DNA of 64,000 bases from assembly GCA_000733415.1 (NCBI GenBank), contig KL662191.1, positions 5,696,140-5,760,139 on the forward strand. Reading direction: 5' to 3'. The notes under the pieces are model-generated. The model saw only the letters and a program-made list of their open reading frames with translations, had not been told where the DNA came from and did not search any database. This document shows positions 52,171-60,730 of this stretch, one piece after another (positions within the stretch are counted from its first letter, which is position 1; every line of letters starts with the position of its first letter). This DNA is from [Leptolyngbya] sp. JSC-1. Lineage in GTDB: Bacteria; Cyanobacteriota; Cyanobacteriia; Elainellales; Elainellaceae. The position numbers and the translations under genes are program-made.

Positions 52171-52992
52171 ATGAGTTTTGATTTCTCTACTGCCTCAGAT
52201 GCAATCACGAACCCGTTAAGCTACTTTTCTGATCAAGGCAAAGATTACGAAAAGTATCGCCCGATTTATCCATCTGCCGCGATCGACACAATTTTGTTGG
52301 GTTTAGGTTCTCCGATTCAGGTTGTGGCTGCTGATGTTGGAGCCGGAACAGGGATTGGAGCAAGGTTGTTGGCAGATCGAGGTGTTCAGGTTGTGGCGAT
52401 CGAACCCAACGAAGAAATGAGAACGGCATCGACTCCCCATGAAAGAGTAGAGTTTCTGGCTGGAACTGCTGAGCAGATTCCGCTGAAGAATGCATCGGTC
52501 GATTTAGTCACCTCGTTTCAAGCCTTCCATTGGTTCGACCTTGACAAAAGTCTGCAAGAGTTTCGCCGTATTCTCAAACCTGGTGGGCGCTTGACATTAA
52601 TATGGAGCCTTTGGGATCAAGAGGATCTTGTTTCCAAAGAATACACTCGCTTAATTTTTGAGTCATCCAAAGATGGAGAGCATCAACCCCAATCTCGGAT
52701 GCGCCTGCAAACATGGTTCAAGAGCATACGCTATCAACTGTTTTGGCAAGGGTTATGGCTGCCTTACTTTACAAGCTTACAGCGACATGAGTTTGAGTTT
52801 AGTCAATATCTAGATTTTCTGGCATTGGTAGGTTTAGCTCGAAGTCAGGGATTTACCCCATCTGGAGGAAAAGGCTTGGAAAAACTGATGTCAAACTTAG
52901 CCCTATTCCATCAACGCTTCTGCGATCATCAGGGTTCGGTAAAGTTAATTTATCGCACGCGCTTGTACACTGCAATTTCTAGTCATTTTTAA
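52171..52992 (+). CDS. class I SAM-dependent methyltransferase
   Basis: 273 residues. Motif I is VVAADVGAGTGIGARLL, the acidic loop is VVAIEPNEEM, and ASVDLVTSFQAFHWFD and ILKPGGRLTLIWSLW complete the Methyltransf_11 pattern. The family is close to small-molecule methylases such as ubiquinone or trans-aconitate types; the substrate is unknown. The N-terminal YFSDQGKDYEKYRPIYP is typical. Its downstream neighbour is a broken ferredoxin-like gene. Confidence 0.85.
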   Translation: MSFDFSTASDAITNPLSYFSDQGKDYEKYRPIYPSAAIDTILLGLGSPIQVVAADVGAGTGIGARLLADRGVQVVAIEPNEEMRTASTPHERVEFLAGTAEQIPLKNASVDLVTSFQAFHWFDLDKSLQEFRRILKPGGRLTLIWSLWDQEDLVSKEYTRLIFESSKDGEHQPQSRMRLQTWFKSIRYQLFWQGLWLPYFTSLQRHEFEFSQYLDFLALVGLARSQGFTPSGGKGLEKLMSNLALFHQRFCDHQGSVKLIYRTRLYTAISSHF

Positions 52993-53037
52993 AGTGCGAC
53001 CAATTATGAATAAAAAATCCCTGCAAAAAAAGGCTAA

Positions 53038-53267
53038 ATGGGTAAACGACTAAAGCAACTTGCTCAAGATGGACATAACATCTATCGTACAGAAGTGGAA
53101 TGTTTAATGTTTTGCCGCAGTGGCCCGCTTGCCGTTGTCTACCCTGAAGGAACTTGTATTGTGAAGTGACTCCAGAAGTCTGTGAACGTATCATTCAAGA
53201 GCATTTGTTGAAAGGCAAACCCGTTGAAGAATTGATATTTGCTTGTAACCCATTGAACGATTTGTAA
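53038..53267 (+). pseudogene. (2Fe-2S) ferredoxin-like protein, truncated and frameshifted
   Basis: The first frame gives LAQDGHNIYRTEVECLMFC, RSGPLAVVYPEGT and ends in a stop at 53167-53169. The next frame then continues YCEVTPEVCERIIQEHLL, KGKPVEELIFACNPL to TAA at 53265. Joined, they match the thioredoxin-like [2Fe-2S] ferredoxin family, in which PEGTWYCDVTPE is continuous. One base missing from the Trp codon near 53153 explains the shift. The front with the first cluster Cys residues is also absent. It is therefore a decayed gene. Confidence 0.8.
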
Positions 53268-53448
53268 GCACACCCTATACAGGCTAACAACCGTTGCACT
53301 GGAACTGACCAATTAGGACTTGCCAGTATGGTCAGTCGAGAGGCAAAGGATCTGCATCCGGTAAGCGCGACCGTTAGCAGCGGGCAAAATGCCTGCACTT
53401 TTGTCTACTTTGGGTGAATACCTCACCTCGAACTTAGGTACCCCGACC

Positions 53449-54771
53449 CTAGGAAAGCACCCGCAACACGCTGGGAATACTGGCAATCGTTTCAAAGGTG
53501 CGAATTTCGTCAAGCGCCTGCCGGAAATTGCCTTCTCGCACATCATGGGTAATCACCACGATTTCTGCCAGCTCATCCCGCATGCCGATCTGCACCACCG
53601 ACTCGATGCTGACGTTGTAGTTGCCAAAGCAGGTGCCCAACTTGCCAATCACGCCCGGACTGTCTTTGGCCAGAAACCGTACATAGAAGCGCGTCACCAG
53701 TTCAGCCATCGGCGCAATCGCACAATAGTCTTGATGGGAACAGGCCAACAGTGGGTCCAGCAATGGTGTGCCATCGGCTCGCATCACTGCTTCTCGCCCC
53801 ACTTTTAAGATCGCCGCAATATTGAGAATGTCGGCTACGACCGCACTAGCCGTTGGACCCGAACCCGCTCCCGGCCCGAAGAACATCACCTGCCCAACCG
53901 GGTCGCCCTCGATCAGAATCGCGTTAAACACGCCATTGACGCTAGCTAGCGGATGGGTTTTAGGGACGAACGTTGGGTGAACGCGCACCTGAAGCGCATC
54001 GGAATCGGGTGCCTCGTCGCGTTTGGCGGTGGCTAACAGCTTGATCACAAATCCTAGCCGGTCGGCGTAGGTGATATCGGCAGCGCTGATTTTGCGAATT
54101 CCTTCACAGTGCACTTCTGGCAGCTTGATGCGTCCCCCAAACGCTAGCGACGCCAGGATGGCAATTTTATCCGCCGCATCGAGGCCATCGACATCAGCAG
54201 TCGGGTCGGCTTCGGCATAACCCAGGCGCTGGGCATCGGCCAGAACGGCGTCGAAATCGCTGCCCTCGGTCTGCATCCGCGTGAGGATGTAGTTGGTTGT
54301 GCCGTTGACGATACCCGTTAGAGCACGAATCCGATTGGCGCAGAGCGATTGTTTTAACGGCTCGATTACCGGAATCCCACCGGCGACAGCAGCTTCCAGC
54401 AGCACATACACTCCGGCCTGATTCGCGGCAGTAAAAATCTCGTCGCCATAGCGGGCGATCGCAGCCTTGTTGGCCGTAACCACATGTTTGCCATGCTCAA
54501 TTGCCTTCAGCATCAGCGAGCGAGCTGGTTCCAACCCACCGATTACCTCAACCACGATATCGACCGCTGGATCGGTGACAATCGATTCCAGATCCGTTGT
54601 GATCAGCTCAGGTGGCAGGGTGACGCTGCGGGGTTTATCGAGCGAGCGCACGCCAACCCGATGGATCTCAATCTCCTGCAGCAACGGGTGGCGTTGGGTT
54701 GGATTCAGAAGAATTTCTACCGTTCCGGTGCCAACTGTACCTAGTCCCAGCAGACCAATCTTAAAAGCCAC
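53449..54771 (-). CDS. hom: homoserine dehydrogenase
   Basis: 440 residues. It reduces aspartate semialdehyde to homoserine for threonine and methionine synthesis. GLGTVGTGTVEIL is the NAD(P) motif; ANKAAIARYG, GGIPVIEPLKQSL, GTTNYILTRM and the substrate site DVDGLDAADKIAIL are clear. A C-terminal ACT domain (about 355-440: RFYVRFLAKDSPGVIGKLG) indicates feedback control by an amino acid, probably threonine. Full length. Confidence 0.96.
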   Translation of the reverse strand: MAFKIGLLGLGTVGTGTVEILLNPTQRHPLLQEIEIHRVGVRSLDKPRSVTLPPELITTDLESIVTDPAVDIVVEVIGGLEPARSLMLKAIEHGKHVVTANKAAIARYGDEIFTAANQAGVYVLLEAAVAGGIPVIEPLKQSLCANRIRALTGIVNGTTNYILTRMQTEGSDFDAVLADAQRLGYAEADPTADVDGLDAADKIAILASLAFGGRIKLPEVHCEGIRKISAADITYADRLGFVIKLLATAKRDEAPDSDALQVRVHPTFVPKTHPLASVNGVFNAILIEGDPVGQVMFFGPGAGSGPTASAVVADILNIAAILKVGREAVMRADGTPLLDPLLACSHQDYCAIAPMAELVTRFYVRFLAKDSPGVIGKLGTCFGNYNVSIESVVQIGMRDELAEIVVITHDVREGNFRQALDEIRTFETIASIPSVLRVLS

Positions 54772-55276
54772 AGTTCCAACTCACTCTTCGATGGTTCTTC
54801 CCAATTGTAGGTGGGCAGGGCAGCTTGGTGAACCTCCGGCTGGATTTGATGGCTAACTAGGGACAAACGATGCTTCAGCAAAGCCCCTGAACCGGAACAG
54901 GACTTTACAAATTGTTTATGAAGGTGCTTGAAAATGAAGTAATCTTTACCTGTACTTCAAAATCTCTTGATGGTTCTACGGGCCGAGTATCGGCTTAATG
55001 CCATAGAATGTGACTATCGCTGTGACAGCACCTAGACTGCTAACTACGCAGTTTCTCCTTTAATTTCTCTACCAAGCCCCCACTCATCCCCTCAAACATA
55101 GGCTTTTTAATCGAAGCTTTAATGGGGTAGGCAGTCGCCAACGAGTCTGAGTTGATACCTGCGAGTTAACACTGAGTGTCTATATTGTATTTTCACTGTG
55201 TATGCCTGGAGTACTCCCTGCAAGACTTGAGTTAGTTGCCCTGAAGACCACCAGGCAGTCCAGGAGTTAAGTTGAG
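54772..55276. other. 505-base intergenic region upstream of the 209-residue gene
   Basis: No gene is seen. GAAGTA at 54936 and TACTTC at 54953 form an inverted pair with 11 bases between. TTTACAAATTGTTTATG at 54904 loosely resembles an RpaB HLR1 site, but the second half does not fit. The promoters of hom and of the next gene should be at opposite ends. Confidence 0.35.
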
Positions 55277-55906
55277 ATGGATAGCGAAAAGCAGCAGTGC
55301 TACCAGGTTGCCCTCCCTGAAGCTTCTCACCCCATCGACTCAGTCAAGGTAACGGCTGCCCAGACGGAGCCGCTGCACTCGCTGATGTCATCCACAGAAC
55401 CGATAAATACTGCCTCTGGGGATGCTGAAGCCAATTTACCAGCCGTGATTGAGAGTGGGGAACCCGAAGACCTTCTAGAGTACATCCGTGGCGGCCAGGT
55501 TTGGCTGGTCAACAGCCGGCAGCGGAATGGCGTCATTCTTTGTAAACCGTTTCATACCGAGTTTGCTGGCCCTGGAGCTGCGGTGGGTGGCTACCTCGAC
55601 CTCGACTGTCAGCGGGTGATTCCAATGGGCAGACTGTCGTTGGTGCGTCCTACCTCCCATCAGGAGCGCCAAAACGCCTATCTGATTCGCCGCCAGTGGA
55701 TTAAGCTAACCCAGCAAGTCACGGACAAGTCAGCTCCCCTACAGCGGGCACAGATGATTTTGAACCAGTTTGAAACCTACTTTGACAAAGAGACGATCGC
55801 CCGCATTCCCGATGAAGCCTTTGCCTTGATGGTCGGTGTGCTGCCCTACACGATTCGTATGGCCCGTCGCCCACCCGGTAAACTCACAGTCCGAGTCAGG
55901 GGCTGA
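55277..55906 (+). CDS. cyanobacterial hypothetical protein
   Basis: 209 residues. The first 75 are low complexity and acidic; the rest looks folded: LLEYIRGGQVWLVNSRQRNGVILCKPFH (cited in part: GGQVWLVNSRQRNG), GGYLDLDCQRVIPMGRLSLVRP and a helical end with IARIPDEAFALMVGVLPYTIRMARRPPGK. I recognise a family spread in cyanobacteria but not a function. No membrane helix. CAGGAG lies 9 bases before the ATG. Confidence 0.6.
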   Translation: MDSEKQQCYQVALPEASHPIDSVKVTAAQTEPLHSLMSSTEPINTASGDAEANLPAVIESGEPEDLLEYIRGGQVWLVNSRQRNGVILCKPFHTEFAGPGAAVGGYLDLDCQRVIPMGRLSLVRPTSHQERQNAYLIRRQWIKLTQQVTDKSAPLQRAQMILNQFETYFDKETIARIPDEAFALMVGVLPYTIRMARRPPGKLTVRVRG

Positions 55907-55912
55907 TTTTAG

Positions 55913-56072
55913 GTTTTGAGTTTTAAGTTTTGAGTTTTAAGTTTTGGGTTACTAGCCAGCGCGCCACAGGTAACCAATACTCTGCGTCCAATCCGCCCCT
56001 ACCCCCTACCCCCTACCCCCTACCCCCCACCCCCTACCCCCTACCCCCCACCCCCTACCCCCTACCCCCTAC
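55913..56072. repeat. AT-rich direct repeats and a C-rich heptamer array
   Basis: Bases 55913-55950 repeat TTTTGAGTTTTAAG about two and a half times. Bases 55994-56072 are about eleven heptamers of CCCCTAC and CCCCCAC types, nearly unbroken. They resemble STRR arrays of filamentous cyanobacteria and the array in the CIS operon. They stand 95 bases before the transketolase-like gene. Confidence 0.85.
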
Positions 56073-56167
56073 TAAAAATCCAGATCTGCTCGCTTAGGCA
56101 ACTATCTCTTCTAGACTGATAAGGGAGTCTGCTTTGCTAACTTTGCTCCTTTCAGGAAGATTTTGTC

Positions 56168-58075
56168 ATGACCAATAGTAGCTTTCCGATTGACCTTGGT
56201 GCCTATCAACCGCTCAAGCTCGATCCCACCAATCCCACCCTCAGCGATCAGCAGCGGGCAGCCTTAAAAGCCAATATCCAGCTTTGCCGGGATGCCATTG
56301 TGTTCTTTACGGCGACCGGGGCAGCTAGGGGTGTGGGTGGTCACACCGGCGGCCCCTACGACACGGTTCCCGAAGTGGTAATTCTGGATGCCTTGTTCCG
56401 CAACGCGCCGGATCAGTTTGTGCCGATCTTTTTTGATGAAGCCGGACACCGAGTCGGAACGCAGTACCTGATGGCAGCTTTAGCGGGCGATTTGCCTGCT
56501 GAACAGTTGATGCACTATCGCATGGCCGACTCAAAACTGCCCGGACACCCGGAACTGGGACTCACTCCCGGCGTCAAGTTCAGCTCCGGTCGATTGGGAC
56601 ATATGTGGCCCTATGTCAACGGAGTCGCGATGGCCAATCCTGGCAAAACCGTGTTCTGTCTCGGCTCAGATGGCTCGCAGCAAGAAGGCAACGATGCCGA
56701 AGCGGCTCGCCTCGCGGTGGCCCAGCACCTGAATGTCAAGCTGATCATCGATGACAACGATGTGACGATTGCCGGTCATCCCTCCAAATACCTGCCTGGT
56801 TTTAGCGTCGCCAAGACGTTGGAAGGTCACGGCCTCAAGGTGCTCACCGGCGATGGGGAAGATATTGACGGCCTTTATGCTCGCATCTGCGAAGCTGTGA
56901 CTACGCCCGGACCAATTGCGGTGATCAACAAGCGTCCCATGTGCCCCGGCATCGAAGGATTGGAAGGCTCGAACCACGGTCATGACGTGATTTCGGTGAA
57001 GCTGGCGCTGCAATATCTGGAGAAACGCGGCCACACGGCAGCCGTCGAGTATCTCAACCAGATCGAAAAGCCCAAGCAGACCTACACTTTCATTGGCTCC
57101 GGCGATCAGTGGGACTCCAACCGCAACGTATTCGGGGATGCCGTTGTCGCCATCCTTGGCAGAATGAGCGAGGCAGAGCGCAAAGCCAACATCATGGTGA
57201 TCGACAGTGATTTAGAAGGTTCCTGTGGCCTGAAGAAAATTCATGACGCCCATCCCGAAGTGTTCATCCCCTCTGGAATTATGGAGCGGGGCAATTTGTC
57301 GGCAGCCGCAGGTTTTGGCATGGAGCAAGGCAAACAAGGCATTTTCGCTACCTTCGCCGCCTTTTTGGAGATGTGTATCTCTGAAATTACAATGGCGCGG
57401 TTGAACTACTCCAACCTGCTCTGCCATTTCTCCCATTCCGGCATTGACGACATGGCTGACAACACCTGTCACTTTGGCCTCAACAACTTCTTTGCCGACA
57501 ATGGCCTCGACGATGGCTACGAAACCCGCCTCTACTTCCCGGCTGATGCTGGCCAAATGAAAGCCTGTGTCGAAGCGGTGTTTAACGATCCAGGCCTGCG
57601 GTTTATTTTCTCGACCCGTTCCAAAACGCCAAATATTCTGGACGCGAATGGCAATAGCCTCTACGGCGAAGGCTACACCTTCACACCGGGCAAAGACGAG
57701 GTGATCCGAGAAGGCAGTGCAGGCTACATTGTTGCTTTTGGCGATGCCCTCTATCGTGCCCTCGACGCCGTAGAACGCCTGAAGCAACAAGGCATGGATG
57801 TCGGCCTGATCAACAAACCGACCTTGAATGTGGTGGACGAAGAAATGATGGCCAAGATTGGCAAGTCGCCCTTTGTCCTGACCGTAGAAGCCTTTAACCG
57901 CAAGACGGGTCTGGGTAGCCGCTTTGGGTCCTGGTTACTGGAGCGGGGCTATACACCCAAGTTTGCTTATCTGGGAACTCACGAAGAAGGCTGTGGCGGT
58001 CTCTGGGAACAGTACCCGCATCAGGGACTGGATCCAGACGGCATCATTGCTAAAGTGAAACAGCTAGCAGGCTAA
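56168..58075 (+). CDS. transketolase-family protein, non-canonical
   Basis: 635 residues with thiamine diphosphate and pyrimidine-binding domains, but clearly different from the standard transketolase at 61844. The ThDP region is FCLGSDGSQQEGNDAEAARLAVAQ (cited in part: LGSDGSQQEGN) with IIDDNDVTI; the PYR domain has ERGNLSAAAGFGMEQG and the rear holds a transketolase C-terminal fold. HTGGPYDTVPEV and FFDEAGHRVGTQYL replace the standard substrate loop. It probably moves two-carbon units or acts as a related lyase; the reaction is unknown. AGGA lies 10 bases before the ATG. Confidence 0.82.
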   Translation: MTNSSFPIDLGAYQPLKLDPTNPTLSDQQRAALKANIQLCRDAIVFFTATGAARGVGGHTGGPYDTVPEVVILDALFRNAPDQFVPIFFDEAGHRVGTQYLMAALAGDLPAEQLMHYRMADSKLPGHPELGLTPGVKFSSGRLGHMWPYVNGVAMANPGKTVFCLGSDGSQQEGNDAEAARLAVAQHLNVKLIIDDNDVTIAGHPSKYLPGFSVAKTLEGHGLKVLTGDGEDIDGLYARICEAVTTPGPIAVINKRPMCPGIEGLEGSNHGHDVISVKLALQYLEKRGHTAAVEYLNQIEKPKQTYTFIGSGDQWDSNRNVFGDAVVAILGRMSEAERKANIMVIDSDLEGSCGLKKIHDAHPEVFIPSGIMERGNLSAAAGFGMEQGKQGIFATFAAFLEMCISEITMARLNYSNLLCHFSHSGIDDMADNTCHFGLNNFFADNGLDDGYETRLYFPADAGQMKACVEAVFNDPGLRFIFSTRSKTPNILDANGNSLYGEGYTFTPGKDEVIREGSAGYIVAFGDALYRALDAVERLKQQGMDVGLINKPTLNVVDEEMMAKIGKSPFVLTVEAFNRKTGLGSRFGSWLLERGYTPKFAYLGTHEEGCGGLWEQYPHQGLDPDGIIAKVKQLAG

Positions 58076-58107
58076 GTTTCGCTGAGATTGACCGTTGAGA
58101 TTGGTTT

Positions 58108-58139
58108 AGAGGCTCTGCTTACGGGTAGGGCCTTTTGTT
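58108..58139 (+). terminator. probable Rho-independent terminator
   Basis: AGAGGCTCTGC pairs imperfectly with GTAGGGCCT (G-U pairs included), followed by TTTTGTTT, 33 bases after the stop of the transketolase-like gene. Confidence 0.55.
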
Positions 58140-58395
58140 TGATTCAGCCATTCATCCTCTACAATTGCTGTGCATCATCTGCTGTGCATCATCTAAAATC
58201 GCATAAAATCGCAGCCCAATATCGATGAAATGGATAGGACAACTTTGAGATTGCTGAACTGTGCAAGAACTTGGGGGTTTGGATGGCTCCAAACCATTTG
58301 GCGTATCATTTGGCGTACCGACACATAATACAATTGAACTACAGTCAGCTAATTAAACTACAATCAACTACAACAACTTCAAACTGAGGTGTGAC
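58140..58395. other. intergenic region with short direct repeats
   Basis: GCTGTGCATCATCT occurs twice in tandem at 58167-58194, followed by AAAATCGCA twice. ACTACA(A/G)TCA-like units repeat near 58338-58380. No gene is seen; the promoter of the coiled-coil gene is probably near its end. Confidence 0.5.
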
Positions 58396-58869
58396 ATGGA
58401 CTTTGAGGCAACAGTTTTCGGGACGGGATTGGGACTCGGTCTGCTAGTGGCTTTAGGCATTTGGCTCAACAAGTGGCGAGTGAATTCCTCACTGCGTAAA
58501 GAATTAGACAATATGAAAAAGCATCTCCAGACTCAGCTCAGCATCAACGCCAAAGGCTATGAAGAGATGCAGCAAGAGCTGAAGCGACTGAAGCAAGAAA
58601 ACGAGAATTTGCGCATCACAGTGGCTACCCTCTCCAACAAACCGGGCAGAACCGAACTTAGAACCCTGCAAACCTGGGATAAGGCCGTGCGGATCATGAC
58701 CGTCAACTCACCCGGATTTGCGCCCGCTTGGGAGATGGCGCTTGCCGAAGCCAGTAAGGAAGTCCAGGAAATTGACACCGGTGTTAAAGCTCTGGTACGG
58801 CGAGTTTTTCCAATGTTGCCTCAAGAGTTGAGCAGTGCCCATTCCGACGAAGTCAACAGCAATAATTAA
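58396..58869 (+). CDS. membrane-anchored coiled-coil protein
   Basis: 157 residues. An N-terminal membrane helix (about 5-24: TVFGTGLGLGLLVALGIWL) is followed by a coiled coil (about 30-78: LRKELDNMKKHLQTQL, ELKRLKQENENLRITVATL) and a compact polar end with WDKAVRIMTVNSPGFAPAWEMAL. GAGGTGTG lies just before the ATG. It is probably tethered to a membrane face; no function is known to me. Its stop overlaps the end of the DUF29 relic on the other strand. Confidence 0.65.
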   Translation: MDFEATVFGTGLGLGLLVALGIWLNKWRVNSSLRKELDNMKKHLQTQLSINAKGYEEMQQELKRLKQENENLRITVATLSNKPGRTELRTLQTWDKAVRIMTVNSPGFAPAWEMALAEASKEVQEIDTGVKALVRRVFPMLPQELSSAHSDEVNSNN

Positions 58870-59132
58870 GCAAAATTAGGGAAATTAGGCAACATTAAGC
58901 ACAAAATCCCAGCCTTCGTTGCCCAACCCTTCTCGCTCAGCAGGGCTTCTATCTCGCAGCTAAATGGCCAGCTGTCAGGAAACTCGATGGCTGAATAGTC
59001 TTGTCGAGCGTCAGTCAGATGTTGGATTTTTTGCAGTCGTGGTCTGCGTCATGATTGCTGTGCCTTGAGTTGGGCAACGGTTGCTTCGCACCAGGCCACA
59101 AAATCCTGATCGTATAAGCTGAGGTCAGGCAT
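58866..59132 (-). pseudogene. DUF29 gene relic with internal deletion
   Basis: The minus strand starts MPDLSLYDQDFVAWCEATVA, the usual DUF29 front, and stops after 28 residues. In another frame the C-terminal part follows: RPRLQKIQHLTDARQDYSAI, then EFPDSWPFSCEIEALLSEKGW to TAA at 58866-58868. A full DUF29 protein is about 140-150 residues; the middle helical part, some 70 residues, is missing. DUF29 genes are very numerous in cyanobacteria and often decayed. Confidence 0.65.
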
Positions 59133-59210
59133 CGTTTGAACCATTTTCAGTTCTGCCAGAGCTACTTCCAACGCTATCACACCCAGTTAGAAGCATTAAA
59201 ATTGCAATCA

Positions 59211-59516
59211 ATGAAGAAAATCATTGCCCTGGTTTTAGGACTGGTTCTGGCATTCAGCCTGCCTTTACCTGCCGCAGCCGTCTTCTGCCGCACGCTCGGA
59301 GAGCAGACCGTTTGCATTCTAGATGTTAAGCGCAGTGCTAAAAACTATTGGGAATACCGTGCTGCTGTGAAAGTGAACGATGAGGAGCGCCCAATCGAAA
59401 TCTACAACTGCCGCGATCGGATCCGCGTCAGACAGGATGGTATAACCGTACCGTTTCAGTCCAATGGAGCTGGCGAGCTGATTTGTCGAATGCTCAATCG
59501 TGCCCGCCAGTCATAA
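59211..59516 (+). CDS. secreted or periplasmic small hypothetical protein
   Basis: 101 residues from MKKIIALVLGLVLAFSLPLPAAA, a standard signal peptide with cleavage after AAA. The mature 78 residues contain four Cys (FCRTLGEQTVCIL, YNCRDRIRV, LICRML), which could make two disulfides. Strand-like stretches with WEYRAAVKVNDEERPIEIY suggest a small beta fold. The open frame extends 25 codons upstream into the region of the DUF29 relic, which argues against that earlier start. No Shine-Dalgarno sequence is obvious. Confidence 0.7.
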   Translation: MKKIIALVLGLVLAFSLPLPAAAVFCRTLGEQTVCILDVKRSAKNYWEYRAAVKVNDEERPIEIYNCRDRIRVRQDGITVPFQSNGAGELICRMLNRARQS

Positions 59517-59526
59517 ACGGATGGCT

Positions 59527-60090
59527 TTATTGCTTCGCAAGCTGGCTGAGTAGCGCTAGCGCCTCTTGTGTTTGCTGCTGGTTTTGCTCTTCCTGCTGAC
59601 GAGCTTCAGCCTCGGCTCTCTGGGCTTCTTCTTCCAGTAACTCCTTCACCAGGTCTACAGGCGGCAACATGGTTGAGTAGTGCTCGCGCAGCCAATAGTG
59701 AGCAGCAGATAGCACCGTTGTCAGCTTAGCACCACGCTCTAACCGGACTCGTTTCTTTTTGACCACCTGACACAGCTCTAGATACAAATGCTTGATCAGG
59801 CCCGGTTCGGTTCTCAGCTCTCGGCTGTTGGGGATATTCGAGCTAGCGAGCATCGCCTCCAAACGAGCATTGGCACTGCGGGTCCATTGCTTGATGATTT
59901 CGATTTCCAGCTCGGTTTCGTCAATCATCTTGCGCTTGGCCTTGAACATGCGGCTGCGGTGGGGCAATTCCCTCATTTCTTGCTTCAGGCGTGCCCGCAC
60001 CAGATATAAGTCATGAATTCTGCGGTTTGCTTCTTTCAGGGATTTTGGCAAAACCACGTCGATTTCGACGCCACGAATGTTGAATAACAT
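59527..60090 (-). CDS. hypothetical helical protein
   Basis: 187 residues. It is mostly helical: IDVVLPKSLKEANRRIHDLYLVRARLKQEM, a basic middle, KKKRVRLERGAKLTTVLSAAHYWLREHY, and an acidic Gln/Glu-rich tail (EEEAQRAEAEARQQEEQNQQQ). No domain is recognised. It is convergent to the secreted small protein with 10 bases between stops. One of the 160-bp type elements lies 35 bases upstream of its start, just as copy 1 lies next to a start at 18584. Confidence 0.6.
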   Translation of the reverse strand: MLFNIRGVEIDVVLPKSLKEANRRIHDLYLVRARLKQEMRELPHRSRMFKAKRKMIDETELEIEIIKQWTRSANARLEAMLASSNIPNSRELRTEPGLIKHLYLELCQVVKKKRVRLERGAKLTTVLSAAHYWLREHYSTMLPPVDLVKELLEEEAQRAEAEARQQEEQNQQQTQEALALLSQLAKQ

Positions 60091-60124
60091 AGGTTTGATT
60101 GAGGTTTGTAGAGATTAAACGAAT

Positions 60125-60276
60125 CCCAAAACCTAGCCTCTCTTTGGTCGAAGCAAAAACAGGGGGCTATGCAGTGATGTAAAATCCACCTTAGCCTCCC
60201 ATGCTGCTGAACTCAGCCGAGGGGGTCAGCCGCCTTGGAGCTGCCGGATACAGCCTGGGGCGGCGCTAGATTTTGG
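60125..60276. repeat. 152-bp inverted-repeat element (copy 2)
   Basis: The left end CCCAAAACCTAGCC and the right end GGCGCTAGATTTTGG are imperfect inverted repeats. Inside, in the same order as the minus strand of 18390-18549, come GTAAAAT-CC, TTAGCC-CCCA, CGAGGGGGTCAGCCGCC and CTGGGG-CGGCGCTAGATTTTGG. The identity is partial, so the two copies are old or under structural rather than sequence constraint. Confidence 0.72.
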
Positions 60277-60730
60277 ACGAACTAGACCCAATGAATCAGA
60301 TCAATGAATTAGATCAACAACTGAACGAACTGAATTTACTGAACTTAATAAAGGTTGCTTCGGATTTTTGAAACAACTTAAACAGAGAGATTACTCGCAT
60401 CATGTCTCTTTAGTCAACTATTTTGCAGAAACTGTAGCGTTTCAACAAATTTGTGGAACAGGAGACAGGAGACAGGAGCATGAATGCCCAGTGCATGGAA
60501 TTTGCGGCTAGACAGACAAAGTCCGCCTACGCAGACTTGTGAAGATCGGGATGTCGGTCTACGAAGACACGCTTTGTCTAGTTGTCTATGTAGCTGCTTG
60601 TCTATGTAGCTGCTTGTTTATGTAGCTGCGAATTCCATTCGCCAAACGGTTTGGGAAAACACCCATTGGCTCATGCCCGTACAGGAATTAAAAAAACCAT
60701 TCTGACTCCTGACTCCTGACTCCTACCTTC
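60277..60730. other. repeat-rich intergenic region
   Basis: It holds GGAGACA repeats (60468-60480), an AGACAAAG/CTTTGTCT inverted pair around 60513-60580 with GTCCGCCTACGCAGAC inside, three copies of the 16-mer TGTCTATGTAGCTGCT at 60583-60630, and CTGACTC heptamers at 60704-60724. No gene is seen. Such arrays are typical of filamentous cyanobacteria. Confidence 0.6.

Noticed and set aside
54904..54920. HLR1 (RpaB) site upstream of the 209-residue gene
   Set aside because: Only the first half (TTTACA) fits; the second repeat does not match the consensus.
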